A stretch of 58,631 nucleotides of DNA, from the NCBI GenBank assembly GCA_021325365.1, contig JAJPHF010000023.1:1-58631 (forward strand), in the 5' to 3' direction. This document shows positions 8,151 to 16,529 of the stretch, one piece after another (positions within the stretch are counted from its first letter, which is position 1; every line of letters begins with the position of its first letter). This DNA is from Pseudomonadota bacterium. GTDB taxonomy: Bacteria; Chloroflexota; UBA6077; JAJPHF01. The translations under genes were made by a program, and so were the position numbers. The notes under the pieces are model-generated. The model saw only the letters and a program-made list of their open reading frames with translations. It did no database searches and was not told where the DNA came from.

Positions 8151-9089
8151 ATGGCCGACACCGACCTGGCTGGAATTAGCGAGATCGTCGCGCGGCTGCG
8201 GCGCGAAATCGAGCAGGCGCGGTTCGCGGGCGACGATCCGACGCTCAGCGTGGCGCCTGCCGATCCGCCGTTGCTGATCGTGGCGAAGACCCTTGCCGCG
8301 GAGCGCCTGAACGCGGGCCTACGGGTGAACGACGCGGTCATTGCTCTGCAGGAGGACGTGGCGGAGGACCTGTTCTATCGCGGCCTGAGCGCGCTCCGCT
8401 ACTGGCGCTTCGCCGGCGCCCAGGCGGCGTTCCAGGAGGCCGGCGCCAAAACGGCCGACGCGGCCCGGCAGCAGCGGCTGACCTTCTACCGCGCCGCGAC
8501 GGCCCTCGTCCGTCGGATCGTGCTGAGCGATCCCGAGCAGCCGCCGCGCGCCGTGCCCGAGGAGCGGGCGCTCGGGCTGGTGGACACGCTCGACGCCCTG
8601 CCGACCGCCGAGCGCGCCCACTACGCCGCGGAGCTGCGCCGACTGATCGCGCTGCGGCAGGCGCTGCCCGGCGATCCCTACCTGCAGACGGTCCACTGCC
8701 TGCTGCGGGCGCGGCTGGCGCTCGGGGGCGGGGACGACACGGTGGGGCTCGGCTGGCTGCTGCGCGCCGCGGCGCTGCAAGGGACCGGCCCGGCGCCGAG
8801 CCCATACCTCGCCGACTTGCTGGAGCGCGCCCGCCGCCGCCTGCGCCGCTTCCTGGGCGAGGCGGACGGCGCTCCTCCTGACCTGCCGAAGGCTGGGAAG
8901 GAAGGGGATGCGCCTGGCGGAGCGTCGGCGCCGGACGGTGCGGCGCCGGAGCGCGCCGAGGAGACGAGCGACGACGTGCGCGCGGCGGCGCTGCTGGAGG
9001 CGCTGGGCAACCATCTGGACCAGGCGCTTGGGCGTGAGGTGCTGCGCGATGCGGCGCAGTTCGGCATCGCGCCGTACCACGAGGAGTAG
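8151..9089 (+). CDS. Helical protein of unknown function, upstream of the Dna2-like gene
   Basis: A 312-residue, Ala/Arg/Leu-rich, mostly helical protein. The start ATG 8151 has GAGGAAGCGG immediately upstream. The first ~240 residues look like helical-repeat (TPR-like) material, for example the segment LRYWRFAGAQAAFQEAG. Next comes a low-complexity Pro/Gly/Asp linker and a short C-terminal helical region (ALLEALGNHLDQALGREVL). No catalytic motif is visible. Its stop is 4 bp before the GTG start of the nuclease-helicase gene, so co-translation and a partner role in that complex are likely. I do not recognise a named family. Confidence 0.7.
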   Translation: MADTDLAGISEIVARLRREIEQARFAGDDPTLSVAPADPPLLIVAKTLAAERLNAGLRVNDAVIALQEDVAEDLFYRGLSALRYWRFAGAQAAFQEAGAKTADAARQQRLTFYRAATALVRRIVLSDPEQPPRAVPEERALGLVDTLDALPTAERAHYAAELRRLIALRQALPGDPYLQTVHCLLRARLALGGGDDTVGLGWLLRAAALQGTGPAPSPYLADLLERARRRLRRFLGEADGAPPDLPKAGKEGDAPGGASAPDGAAPERAEETSDDVRAAALLEALGNHLDQALGREVLRDAAQFGIAPYHEE

Positions 9090-9093
9090 CGAC

Positions 9094-12000
9094 GTGGCCG
9101 CGACGACCGGAGGCGCCCAAGCGCCGGGCGGCCAGCCGGGCCGCGACGAGGCGCCCCGGGCCGCCTGGCGCCGCCTGCTCGCCGCGCGGCGGCCCGTGTA
9201 TCTCGACCTGCCGGTGCTGGCGCGCAAGCTGCCCGAGCGCAGCGGCCCCTCGCGGCTGTTCCTGGAGTTGACGACCGAGGACGGCGCGCGGCTCGGGCGG
9301 GCCCACGTGTTCCCCGGCGAGTGGTTTCCCCGTGGCGGCCGCAACGCCTTCAGCCACTACTTCCTGGTGCTGCAGCGCGCGCTGGCCGGGCTGGAGGCCG
9401 AGGGGCGCGAGCCCCGACTGCGCCTGCAACTGCTCAAGGCGGTGAACAGCGGCGACCAGCACCCTTACGTGGTGCTGCTGAAATACGTCGTGGCGCCCGA
9501 GTTCGCGGTCACGGGCGGCCGGCTGGAAGAGCTGTACCGCTGCCCGCTGAGCGCCTACTACCAGCACTTCCTGGGCCTGGGCCGCGACGTACTGCGCGAC
9601 GCGCGATCGCCGACGTTCGCGGCTGGCCAGGCGCTGCACCGCGGCTACCAGCGGGCGGCGCAGGCGTGGGCGCGCACGCGCGACGCCGGGGCGACGCTGG
9701 CGGCGTACGACGCCGCCGTCGTGCGCGCCTGGGCCGACGACTTCGCCTACTACCTGCTGGACCGTCCGAAGCGGCCCGGGCGGCTGTACACGCTGCCGAT
9801 CTCGGCCGGGCCGACGCTGGTGCGGCGGCTGGGCGAGCGCTGGCCGGACGGCGCCGTGCGGTTCTACCAGGAGCGTCTGTTCTACTCGCCGGCGCGCGGG
9901 CTGGCCGGCCGCGCCGACCGCATCGCGGAGCGGGGGAGCGAGGCGCCGGGGGGCGGGGGCCAGGAGGACGCGAGCCCTCACCCTGACCCTCTCCCAGGGG
10001 GAGAGGGAGCCAGGCGGGAGCTGTTCGAGCTGAAGACGACCGGCTACAGCGCGGACCGGGACCCGCGCACCGGGCGGGCGGCGCCGGGCGGGGTGCAGGC
10101 GCTGGCCTACCACGAGATCCTGCGCAGCCTGGACGGCCGGGCGCCGGCGACCTACGTCGAGGTGGTGGCGCCCGAGGGGGTGGAGGCGCTGCCGCTGACC
10201 ACCCACCCCGTCGTGACGCGCGCCGAGGCCGACGTGCTGGCGCCCCGCGACCGCTACCTCGACCTGTTCGCGCAGGCGCGGAACGTGGCCTACGTCGTCG
10301 AGTCGGGGCTGCTCACCGGCTACGATCGCAACCGCATCGACGAGATCGCCAAGTACGGCCAGCGGCTGCGCGGCGTGGGGGGCGACTTCAACCTGTACGG
10401 TGCCGTGCCGCCCTGCCGCGCCTGCGCCGTGCAGACTCGCGGCCTGTGCGAGGACGCGCGGCACTACGCCGAGCCGCCCTGGTACGACTTCTTCCGCCAC
10501 GTGCCGACGCGGCTGTACCGCTACTGGGCGTGGTTCCACCGCCAGCTGCAGGCCGAGGAGCGGGCGGGCCGCGAGCACCTGTACCACCTGGCCGCCACGC
10601 CGCTCGCGCGGCTGGAGGGCGAGGAGGGCATCAGCCTGGCCGATCTCGCGGTGCAGGCGCACGACGGGCTGCTGGTGCGGCTGGGCCGCGCGCGGCGCAT
10701 CGAGACGCGGCTGCGCGAGGACGACCGTGTGCTGGTCACGCCACAGGGCGTGCCGCCCGGGGAGGTACACTCCGTCGAGGCGACGGTGCGCGCGGTGGGC
10801 GAGGATTGGCTGGAGCTAGACGTGCGCGACGAGCTGGCGGGGGCCGGACCGTACCGGGTCGATCAGATCGGGTACTGGGAGCGCTCCGGCTGGCAGATCG
10901 AGGGGCTGACCGACTTCCTGGTCGGCGCCATGCTTGGGTCGGGCGTGCGCGGCCGCGCCGTTGCGCTCGGCGAGCTGCCGGCGCTCGCCCGGCTGGTGCT
11001 GGGGGCGGGGCACAAGGGCCTGGATTCGCCGGCATCCCCCGCAGCGGCTTGCAGCCCGGCTGAGCAGGTGGCCGACGCCGGGGCGGCGGCCTGTGGGCCG
11101 CGGGCGGGCATGAAACCGGCCACTACGTCATCCTGGCCGCTTACCTTGCGCGCAAGCCGTTCGAGCCCGCTCGATACTGGTGCGGAACGGGACGGAGGCG
11201 ACGGCGAAGCGACTGCGGCGCCAGCGGAGACGGATGGCGGACATCCGCCGGGGTCGGGGGGCTGGGAGGATGGTGCGCTCGGCGCGGGGGTGGCCGACGG
11301 GGCAGGGCTGAACGCGGAGCAGCGCCGAGCGCTGGAGGCGGCGCTGGCGCTGGCGCCGGGCGAGCTGCTGCTGGTGCAGGGGCCTCCGGGGACGGGCAAG
11401 ACGGCGCTCATCGCGCACCTCGTGCGGGCGGTCGTGCAGCGGGAGTTCTGGCACGAGCCGACGCGCCCGATGCTTCTGCTGGCGAACACGCACCGTGCCT
11501 GCGACGAGCTGGTGCGGAAGCTGCACGAGCAGTGGCCCGACCTGCGGCCGTACATCGTGCGGCTGGGGCCGGCGAACGCCGCGATGGAGCCGCTCGTGCG
11601 GCCGTACGTGCTGGCCGAGCGACTGCGAGTGCGCGAGCAGCTCGACGGGGTGGACCTGCGCGCGAACGGCGCCGCGGCCTTCGTGCGGCTGGTGCGCCAG
11701 GGGGGGCTGCTGCACGATCAGGCGGCGGTGTTCGTGGGCACGCTGGCCGGGGCGGCGCGGCCGGAGCTGCGTGGCCTCGCCTTCAGCTACGTCGTCGTGG
11801 ACGAGTGCGGCCAGGCCACCGAGCCGGCGGCGCTCCAGGCGCTGCGCCACCTGCCGCGCGGGTATGCCGGGCGCCTTGTGCTGGTGGGCGACCACCAGCA
11901 GCTGCCGCCCGTGGCGCCCGAGGCGCCGGCGGGGGGCCGGGAGGGTGCCGGGCCGGCGGCGGAGCTGGGGGGCGGGGAGGGCGTGCCGGCCGAGCTGGTG

Positions 12001-12831
12001 CCTGCCGGGTTCCAGCCGGGCGATGGGCTGCGCACTTCGCTGTTCGAGCGGCTGGCGCGGCTTTATCCGGAGCGGCTGGTGACGCTGCGCGAGCAGTACC
12101 GGATGTGCGCGCCGGTGTGCGAGGTGGTCAGCGACACGTTCTACGCGGGCGCGCTGCGGCCCGGCACCGCGGCCGTGGCGGACCGGCGCCTGACCGCGGC
12201 GCGGGAGGCCGCGCTGGCGGCGCCCTGGGACGCCGTGTGGGACCCAGCGGCGGCGATCGTGTTCGTGGACACGCAGGACGACCCGGCGGCGCGGGACACG
12301 CAGGTGCGCCTCGGCGCCGACGACGCGCGCGACAATCCGCGCGAGGCTACGCTGGTGGCCGACCTGCTGGCCGCGCTGTTCGCCGCGCTGCCGGCGGCCG
12401 CGGCGTTCCCCCTGGCCGAGCGCAGCGGCGTGATCTCGCCGTACCGACGGCAGAACAACCGGCTGCGGCAAGAGCTGCGGGCGCGGCTCGGGCCGCTCGC
12501 CGAGCGGCTGCGGGTGGACACGGTGGACCGCTTCCAGGGCGGCGAGCGCGACCTGATCGCCATCAGCCTGGTCGCCAGCAACGCCCAGCGCAGCATCGGG
12601 CCGCTGCACACCGACTGGCGGCGCATGAACGTGGCGCTGTCGCGGGCGCGCGCGAAGCTGCTGGTGGTCGGGGACCGCGCGACCTTCACAGCGCCCGGCG
12701 ACGCGGCCGACGAGCCGGCGAAGGCGCGCTACCGCGCCCTGTTCGCGGCGCTCGATGCGCAGGCCGCCGCGGGCCGGGCGCGCCTCCTCCGCAGCGGGCT
12801 GTTCGCGGCGGGGGGCCGGGCCTACCCGTAG
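9094..12831 (+). CDS. Dna2-like protein: Fe-S RecB/Cas4-type nuclease fused to superfamily 1 helicase
   Basis: A 1245-residue protein started by GTG 9094 (GAGGAG upstream, 4 bp after the previous stop). Residues about 140-455 form a Cas4/AddB-like PD-(D/E)XK nuclease: Cys150 in RCPLSAYY, Asp275 in GRADRI, Glu312 and Lys314 in FELKT, and Cys441, Cys444 and Cys452 in the CRACAVQTRGLC block, the four cysteines expected to hold a 4Fe-4S cluster. From about residue 760 comes a DNA2/NAM7-type helicase: QGPPGTGKT, VVVDECGQA, LVGDHQQLPP, LREQYRM, VDTVDRFQGGERD and NVALSRARAKL. The order nuclease-helicase is that of Dna2, which trims and unwinds DNA ends and flaps. Repeat-derived peptides interrupt it at about 283-307 and 649-735. 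Confidence 0.88.
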   Translation: MAATTGGAQAPGGQPGRDEAPRAAWRRLLAARRPVYLDLPVLARKLPERSGPSRLFLELTTEDGARLGRAHVFPGEWFPRGGRNAFSHYFLVLQRALAGLEAEGREPRLRLQLLKAVNSGDQHPYVVLLKYVVAPEFAVTGGRLEELYRCPLSAYYQHFLGLGRDVLRDARSPTFAAGQALHRGYQRAAQAWARTRDAGATLAAYDAAVVRAWADDFAYYLLDRPKRPGRLYTLPISAGPTLVRRLGERWPDGAVRFYQERLFYSPARGLAGRADRIAERGSEAPGGGGQEDASPHPDPLPGGEGARRELFELKTTGYSADRDPRTGRAAPGGVQALAYHEILRSLDGRAPATYVEVVAPEGVEALPLTTHPVVTRAEADVLAPRDRYLDLFAQARNVAYVVESGLLTGYDRNRIDEIAKYGQRLRGVGGDFNLYGAVPPCRACAVQTRGLCEDARHYAEPPWYDFFRHVPTRLYRYWAWFHRQLQAEERAGREHLYHLAATPLARLEGEEGISLADLAVQAHDGLLVRLGRARRIETRLREDDRVLVTPQGVPPGEVHSVEATVRAVGEDWLELDVRDELAGAGPYRVDQIGYWERSGWQIEGLTDFLVGAMLGSGVRGRAVALGELPALARLVLGAGHKGLDSPASPAAACSPAEQVADAGAAACGPRAGMKPATTSSWPLTLRASRSSPLDTGAERDGGDGEATAAPAETDGGHPPGSGGWEDGALGAGVADGAGLNAEQRRALEAALALAPGELLLVQGPPGTGKTALIAHLVRAVVQREFWHEPTRPMLLLANTHRACDELVRKLHEQWPDLRPYIVRLGPANAAMEPLVRPYVLAERLRVREQLDGVDLRANGAAAFVRLVRQGGLLHDQAAVFVGTLAGAARPELRGLAFSYVVVDECGQATEPAALQALRHLPRGYAGRLVLVGDHQQLPPVAPEAPAGGREGAGPAAELGGGEGVPAELVPAGFQPGDGLRTSLFERLARLYPERLVTLREQYRMCAPVCEVVSDTFYAGALRPGTAAVADRRLTAAREAALAAPWDAVWDPAAAIVFVDTQDDPAARDTQVRLGADDARDNPREATLVADLLAALFAALPAAAAFPLAERSGVISPYRRQNNRLRQELRARLGPLAERLRVDTVDRFQGGERDLIAISLVASNAQRSIGPLHTDWRRMNVALSRARAKLLVVGDRATFTAPGDAADEPAKARYRALFAALDAQAAAGRARLLRSGLFAAGGRAYP
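9973..10008 (+). repeat. Family C repeat inside the Dna2-like coding sequence
   Basis: CCCTCACCCTGACCCTCTCC and its complementary arm are read in frame as SPHPDPLPGGEGA. The unit matches intergenic copies at 3233-3328 and 17421-17451. It sits between the catalytic Asp strand and the ExK strand of the nuclease domain. Confidence 0.8.
11076..11140 (+). repeat. Family D repeat inside the Dna2-like coding sequence
   Basis: A ~60-bp stretch (GGCCGCGGGCGGGCATGAAA, then CTACGTCATCCT) matches the intergenic unit at 42864-42930 with only scattered differences. In the protein it encodes RAGMKPATTSSWPLT within a disordered linker between nuclease and helicase. Confidence 0.7.
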
Positions 12832-12848
12832 GTCCGCGCGGCGGCTGG

Positions 12849-12854
12849 TACAAT
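12849..12854 (+). promoter_or_regulatory. Probable -10 box (TACAAT) of recD2
   Basis: GGTACAATTCCGGC lies 33 bp before the TTG start of recD2 and 18 bp after the stop of the preceding gene, so recD2 can be transcribed on its own. It follows the TAnAATnnCGGC pattern. The -35 region is poor. Confidence 0.5.
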
Positions 12855-12886
12855 TCCGGCGACACTGCTCCCGCCCGGAGGCTCCC

Positions 12887-15415
12887 TTGGCGTCGCCTGC
12901 ACCGCCCCCCGGCTCGCATGGCCGGGCCGCTGGCCGTACGCCAGCGGTCGCGGGAGCCACGGGTCCGGCGCGGCCCAGGCCGGAGGAGGCGGCGCCGGGA
13001 GCGGGCGGGGCGGCCCCACCGCCGACGCCGCCGGCGGCGCTCGCCACGCTGGAGGGCAGCGTCGAGCGCATCACCTTCGCGAACGAGGAGAGCGGCTTCG
13101 CCGTGCTGCGCTTGCAGCCGACGGACAAGAGCTACCTCGTCACGGTCGTCGGCAAGCTGGCGGCGGTCCACATCGGCGAGCAGGTGCGGCTGCACGGCCG
13201 TTGGACGACGCACCCCCAGCACGGCCGCCAGTTCGAGGCCCAGGACTTCGCCGTCGTGCTGCCGACGACCGTGGAGGGCATCCGCAAGTACCTCGGCTCG
13301 GGGCTGATCCGCGGCGTGGGCAAGGTCACCGCCGAGCGACTGGTGCGCCACTTCGGCGCCGACACGCTGGAGATCATCGAGAACGCGCCGGGGCGGCTGG
13401 AGGAGGCGGAGGGCATTGGCCCGACGCGCGCCCGCGCTATCCGCGCCGCCTGGCAGGAGCAGAAGGCCATCAAGGAGGTGATGGTCTTCCTGGCGTCGCA
13501 CGACGTCTCGACCACGCTCGGGCTGAACATCTACCGCCAGTACGGCGACGAGTCGGTGCAGGTGATCCGCGAGACGCCGTACAAGCTGGCCCGCGACGTG
13601 CGCGGCATCGGCTTCAAGACGGCCGACAAGATCGCTGCGAACCTGGGGGTGGCCCCCGACTCGCTCGACCGCGCGATGGCGGCGCTCGCCCACGTGCTCG
13701 CCGAGGCGACCGACGAGGGCCACGTCTACCTGCCCGAGCGCGAGCTGCTCCAGCGCGGCGAGGCGATGCTGGCGCAGCCCGAGGAGCGCCTGCGCGCCGC
13801 GCTGACGGCGCTGGCCGACGAGGGGGCCATCGAGATCGAGGCGAGGATTCAACCTAACCCCCCAACCCCCTTCCCTTCGAAGGAAGGGGGAGCAGGCGAG
13901 AGCGGCGAGGCGTCTCCCCCCTTCCCTCAAAGGGAGGGGGGGATGGGGGGGGTAGGTAACCCTGCCGTCTACCTCCGGCCGCTGGCGCGGGCGGAGCAGG
14001 GGCTGGCAGGCCACGTGCGGCGGCTGCTGTACGCGGGCCAGGACCGCCTGGCGCTGTGGCAGAGCGTGGACTTCGAGCGGGCTTTCGCGTGGCTGGCGCA
14101 GACGACCGGCATGGCGCTCGCGCCCGCGCAGGCCGACGCGGTGCGCACCGCGCTGACCAGCCGCGTGACGGTGCTCACGGGCGGCCCGGGCACCGGCAAG
14201 ACGACGACCGTGCGGGCGCTGCTGCGGCTGCTCCAGGCGAAGCGGGGCACGGCCCTGCTGGCGTCGCCGACCGGCAAGGCGGCCAAGCGCCTGGCCGAGG
14301 CGACGGGGGTGCCGGCGAAGACGCTGCACCGCCTGCTGGGCGTGGGCTTCGGCGGGCGGATCGCCCACGACGCCGAGCACCCGCTCGACGCCGACCTGAT
14401 CGTGGTCGACGAGGCGTCGATGCTCGACGAGCTGCTGGCGAACATGCTGGTGAAGGCGGTGCCGTCGGGCGCGCACCTGCTGTTCGTGGGCGACGTGGAC
14501 CAGCTGCCGTCGGTCGGGCCGGGCAACGTGCTGGCGGACCTGATCGCCTCTGAGCAGGTGGCGGTGGTGCGGCTGGAGGTGATCTTCCGCCAGGCGGCCG
14601 AGAGTGGCATCGTCGTGAACGCTCACCGCATCCTGCACGGCGAGCGGCCGGAGCTGCGGCAGTACCCGGACTTCCGCTTCGTGCCCGCCGACGACCCCGA
14701 CCAGGCGGTGGATGCGATCCGCGACCTGGTGGCGCGCAGGCTGCCGCGCCAACGAGTGGGACCGAGGCCGCCGCTCCAGGCGCGCGACGTGCAGGTGCTG
14801 ACGCCGATGCGGGTCGGGCGGCTGGGCAGCGCCAACCTGAACGAGGTGCTGCAGGCCGCGGTCAACCCGCCGGCGCCCGCGAAGGCCGAGCGCGCGTTCG
14901 GCGGGCGGGTCTTCCGGGTCGGCGACCGCGTGATCTGCGTGAAGAACGACTACAAGCGCGAGACGTTCAACGGCGACGGCGGGGTGGTGCAAGCCGTTGA
15001 CCAGGGCGCGCAGCAGGTCGAAGTGCTGCTCGACGACGGCCGCGCGGTAAGCTACGACTTCGCCGACCTGGACGAGCTGTTGCACGCCTACGCGCTGTCG
15101 GTGCATCGTGCGCAGGGCTCGGAGTACGAGGCGGTGGTGCTGGCGCTGCACACACAGCACTACGTGATGTTGCAGCGCAACCTGCTGTACACCGCCGTGA
15201 GCCGCGCGAAGCGGCTGGTGGTGATCGTGGGGAGTCCGCGCGCGCTGGCGGTAGCGATCAAGAACGATCGCCGGGCCGTGCGCTACAGCGGCCTGGCGGC
15301 CCGCCTGCGCGGGCTCGGCGCGGCGGCGCCACGCTCCGCCACACGGCCCCCCGACGAGGCCGACGTCACGCTCATCGACGACCTGGACACGCTGCGCGCG
15401 TACTTCGCGTCCTGA
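12887..15415 (+). CDS. recD2: ATP-dependent RecD2-family DNA helicase
   Basis: An 842-residue 5'-3' superfamily 1B helicase. The N-terminal OB-like region (LEGSVERITFANEESGFAVL) is followed by helix-hairpin-helix repeats (LIRGVGKVTAERLVRHFG; VRGIGFKTADKIAANLG), typical of RecD2. Helicase motifs: Walker A GGPGTGKTTT near residue 434, VVDEASMLD, FVGDVDQLPSVGPG, IFRQA, and SVHRAQGSEY and YTAVSRAKRLV at the C-terminus. TTG 12887 is chosen because GGAGG sits 5 nt upstream and a -10 box precedes it. A ~106-bp palindromic repeat at 13852-13957 adds about 35 residues in frame. RecD2 acts in DNA repair independently of RecBC. Confidence 0.92.
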   Translation: MASPAPPPGSHGRAAGRTPAVAGATGPARPRPEEAAPGAGGAAPPPTPPAALATLEGSVERITFANEESGFAVLRLQPTDKSYLVTVVGKLAAVHIGEQVRLHGRWTTHPQHGRQFEAQDFAVVLPTTVEGIRKYLGSGLIRGVGKVTAERLVRHFGADTLEIIENAPGRLEEAEGIGPTRARAIRAAWQEQKAIKEVMVFLASHDVSTTLGLNIYRQYGDESVQVIRETPYKLARDVRGIGFKTADKIAANLGVAPDSLDRAMAALAHVLAEATDEGHVYLPERELLQRGEAMLAQPEERLRAALTALADEGAIEIEARIQPNPPTPFPSKEGGAGESGEASPPFPQREGGMGGVGNPAVYLRPLARAEQGLAGHVRRLLYAGQDRLALWQSVDFERAFAWLAQTTGMALAPAQADAVRTALTSRVTVLTGGPGTGKTTTVRALLRLLQAKRGTALLASPTGKAAKRLAEATGVPAKTLHRLLGVGFGGRIAHDAEHPLDADLIVVDEASMLDELLANMLVKAVPSGAHLLFVGDVDQLPSVGPGNVLADLIASEQVAVVRLEVIFRQAAESGIVVNAHRILHGERPELRQYPDFRFVPADDPDQAVDAIRDLVARRLPRQRVGPRPPLQARDVQVLTPMRVGRLGSANLNEVLQAAVNPPAPAKAERAFGGRVFRVGDRVICVKNDYKRETFNGDGGVVQAVDQGAQQVEVLLDDGRAVSYDFADLDELLHAYALSVHRAQGSEYEAVVLALHTQHYVMLQRNLLYTAVSRAKRLVVIVGSPRALAVAIKNDRRAVRYSGLAARLRGLGAAAPRSATRPPDEADVTLIDDLDTLRAYFAS
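13852..13957 (+). repeat. Family E palindromic element inserted in recD2
   Basis: A ~106-bp unit beginning ACCTAACCCCCC and ending GGGGTAGGT, with two internal stem-loops (CTTCCCTTCGAAGGAAG is one). It is translated as a foreign-looking NPPTPFPSKEGG and PPFPQREGGMGG peptide. The same architecture occurs between genes at 26201-26311. Confidence 0.82.
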
Positions 15416-15456
15416 CCGTCGCCCTGACGGCCCACGGCGGCGACGACCACCATGGG

Positions 15457-15486
15457 TTGACGGGCGCGGCGGGCGGGGGCTACAAT
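15457..15486 (+). promoter_or_regulatory. Sigma-70-type promoter of tRNA-Leu
   Basis: TTGACG at 15457-15462 and TACAAT at 15481-15486 with an 18-bp spacer, 37 bp before the tRNA. It is the best full -35/-10 pair in the window. Confidence 0.75.
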
Positions 15487-15523
15487 CCCTGTTGCAGGTT
15501 GGGCTTGCGCCGCCTGCGTCCGC

Positions 15524-15606
15524 GCCCCCGTGGCGGAATTGGCATACGCGGCAGGTTGAGGGCCTGTGCCCGAAAGGGCGTGGTGGTTCGAGTCCACTCG
15601 GGGGCA
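15524..15606 (+). tRNA. tRNA-Leu (anticodon GAG)
   Basis: An 83-nt class II tRNA. The acceptor stem GCCCCCG pairs with CGGGGGC, the anticodon loop TTGAGGG gives GAG, the long variable arm is GCCCGAAAGGGC, and the T-arm is GTGGTTCGAGTCCAC. The 3' CCA is not encoded (the sequence continues A-CCC). Confidence 0.95.
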
Positions 15607-15607
15607 C

Positions 15608-15698
15608 CCTTTGAGCTATCAGCAGTCAGCTATTAGCCGTCAGCAGGCCAGGACGGCAGCCTGGCTGGGCGCTGAGAGCTAACGGCTGGCAGCTTCGT
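15608..15698. repeat. Degenerate inverted repeat between two tRNA genes
   Basis: The spacer holds AGCTATCAGCAGTCAGC and CTATTAGCCGTCAGC on one side and CTGAGAGCTAACGGCTGGCA on the other, which pair imperfectly. This resembles dispersed miniature palindromes often found between tRNA genes. Confidence 0.45.
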
Positions 15699-15772
15699 GG
15701 GCGCCTAGCTCAGCTGGTTAGAGCGTGCGGCTTACATCCGCAAGGTCGGGGGTTCGAGCCCCTCGGCGCCCA
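15699..15772 (+). tRNA. tRNA-Val (anticodon TAC)
   Basis: A 74-nt tRNA. The acceptor GGGCGCC pairs with GGCGCCC, the D-arm is GCTCAGCTGGTTAGAGC, the anticodon loop CTTACAT gives TAC, and the T-arm is GGGGGTTCGAGCCCC. CCA is not fully encoded. The 178 bp that follow up to 15950 show no gene. Confidence 0.93.
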
Positions 15773-15950
15773 CCCACCCCTCGCTAGCGGTTCGCGACGA
15801 GCTAATCGCTCCCTCGGCCGAGCCTCGCGACGCCCACCCGGCCCCGTAGGCTTATTCCTGCGGATTTCTGGCTTCTCGCCTCCCGCGCTAGTACGTCGTC
15901 ACGGGAGATTTGCTCTGTGTTGGCAGCTGGCTAGCGGGAGTGCGGGCTGT

Positions 15951-16424
15951 TCAGAAGGTCACCAGTTCGGCGAGGTGGGCGAGCGAGTTGCCCAGATGCT
16001 CCGGAGGGAACGGCGGGAAGCCGATGTGCTCTCGGATGGAGTCCGAGACTGCTGACCAGTCATAGGTGAGCGTGACGGTGGTGTTCGATGGCCCAGCGGG
16101 CGTGAGGTCGTAGCGCCAGGTCCAGCCGCCGAAGCGCAGCGTACCATCGCCGGCGTCGTAGCCTGGCTCCCAGGCAATAGTGCTCGGCGGGTCGAACACC
16201 TGGACCCGGTTGGCCGTCTGGTAGTTACCGTCCGGGTGGTTCACGTGGTACATGGACATCCGGAAAATTTGCCCGGCGGCGGTCAACGGCTTGCTGTCGA
16301 GGGTTTCGCGGACCCAGCCGGTGCCATCGATCGCAGCGTGCTTTGCTGGATTGGTAAGGACTGCGAAGATTGCCTCCGCCGGGGCGTTGATGACCATGGT
16401 CGCGCTGACACTAGCGTCGGCCAT
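15951..16424 (-). CDS. SRPBCC (START/polyketide cyclase-like) family protein
   Basis: A 157-residue single-domain protein. It opens with the typical first strand and helix (SATMVINAPAEAIFAVLTNP), continues with a beta-rich middle (FRMSMYHVNHPDGNYQTANRV) and ends with the long C-terminal helix (PEHLGNSLAHLAELV), the helix-grip layout of the superfamily. These proteins bind hydrophobic ligands in a deep pocket. AGAGGAGGTAGC lies just before ATG 16424. The ligand and reaction are not predictable. Confidence 0.85.
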   Translation of the reverse strand: MADASVSATMVINAPAEAIFAVLTNPAKHAAIDGTGWVRETLDSKPLTAAGQIFRMSMYHVNHPDGNYQTANRVQVFDPPSTIAWEPGYDAGDGTLRFGGWTWRYDLTPAGPSNTTVTLTYDWSAVSDSIREHIGFPPFPPEHLGNSLAHLAELVTF

Positions 16425-16449
16425 GTAGCTACCTCCTCTAGAGCAGTTT

Positions 16450-16512
16450 CCGGGATGACTGATCCCGGCAACAGCGGCCGGGCGGCGGGGGACGCGCCCC
16501 CGCCCTACCTCA
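16450..16512. repeat. Short hairpin plus family A repeat
   Basis: CCGGGAT-5-ATCCCGG at 16450-16468 is a 7-bp stem-loop that could end the minus-strand exporter operon. It is followed at 16476-16512 by a family A unit (GGCCGGGCGGCGGGGGACGC with a complementary arm and CCCTACC). Confidence 0.55.
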
Positions 16513-16529
16513 TAGCTCGATGGCCCTGG

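Noticed and set aside
8338..10770. Long antisense open frame over the DNA-processing cluster
   Set aside because: High-GC sequence creates long open antisense frames. The encoded protein is Arg/Pro/Ala-rich without domains, while the sense frames have clear helicase motifs.
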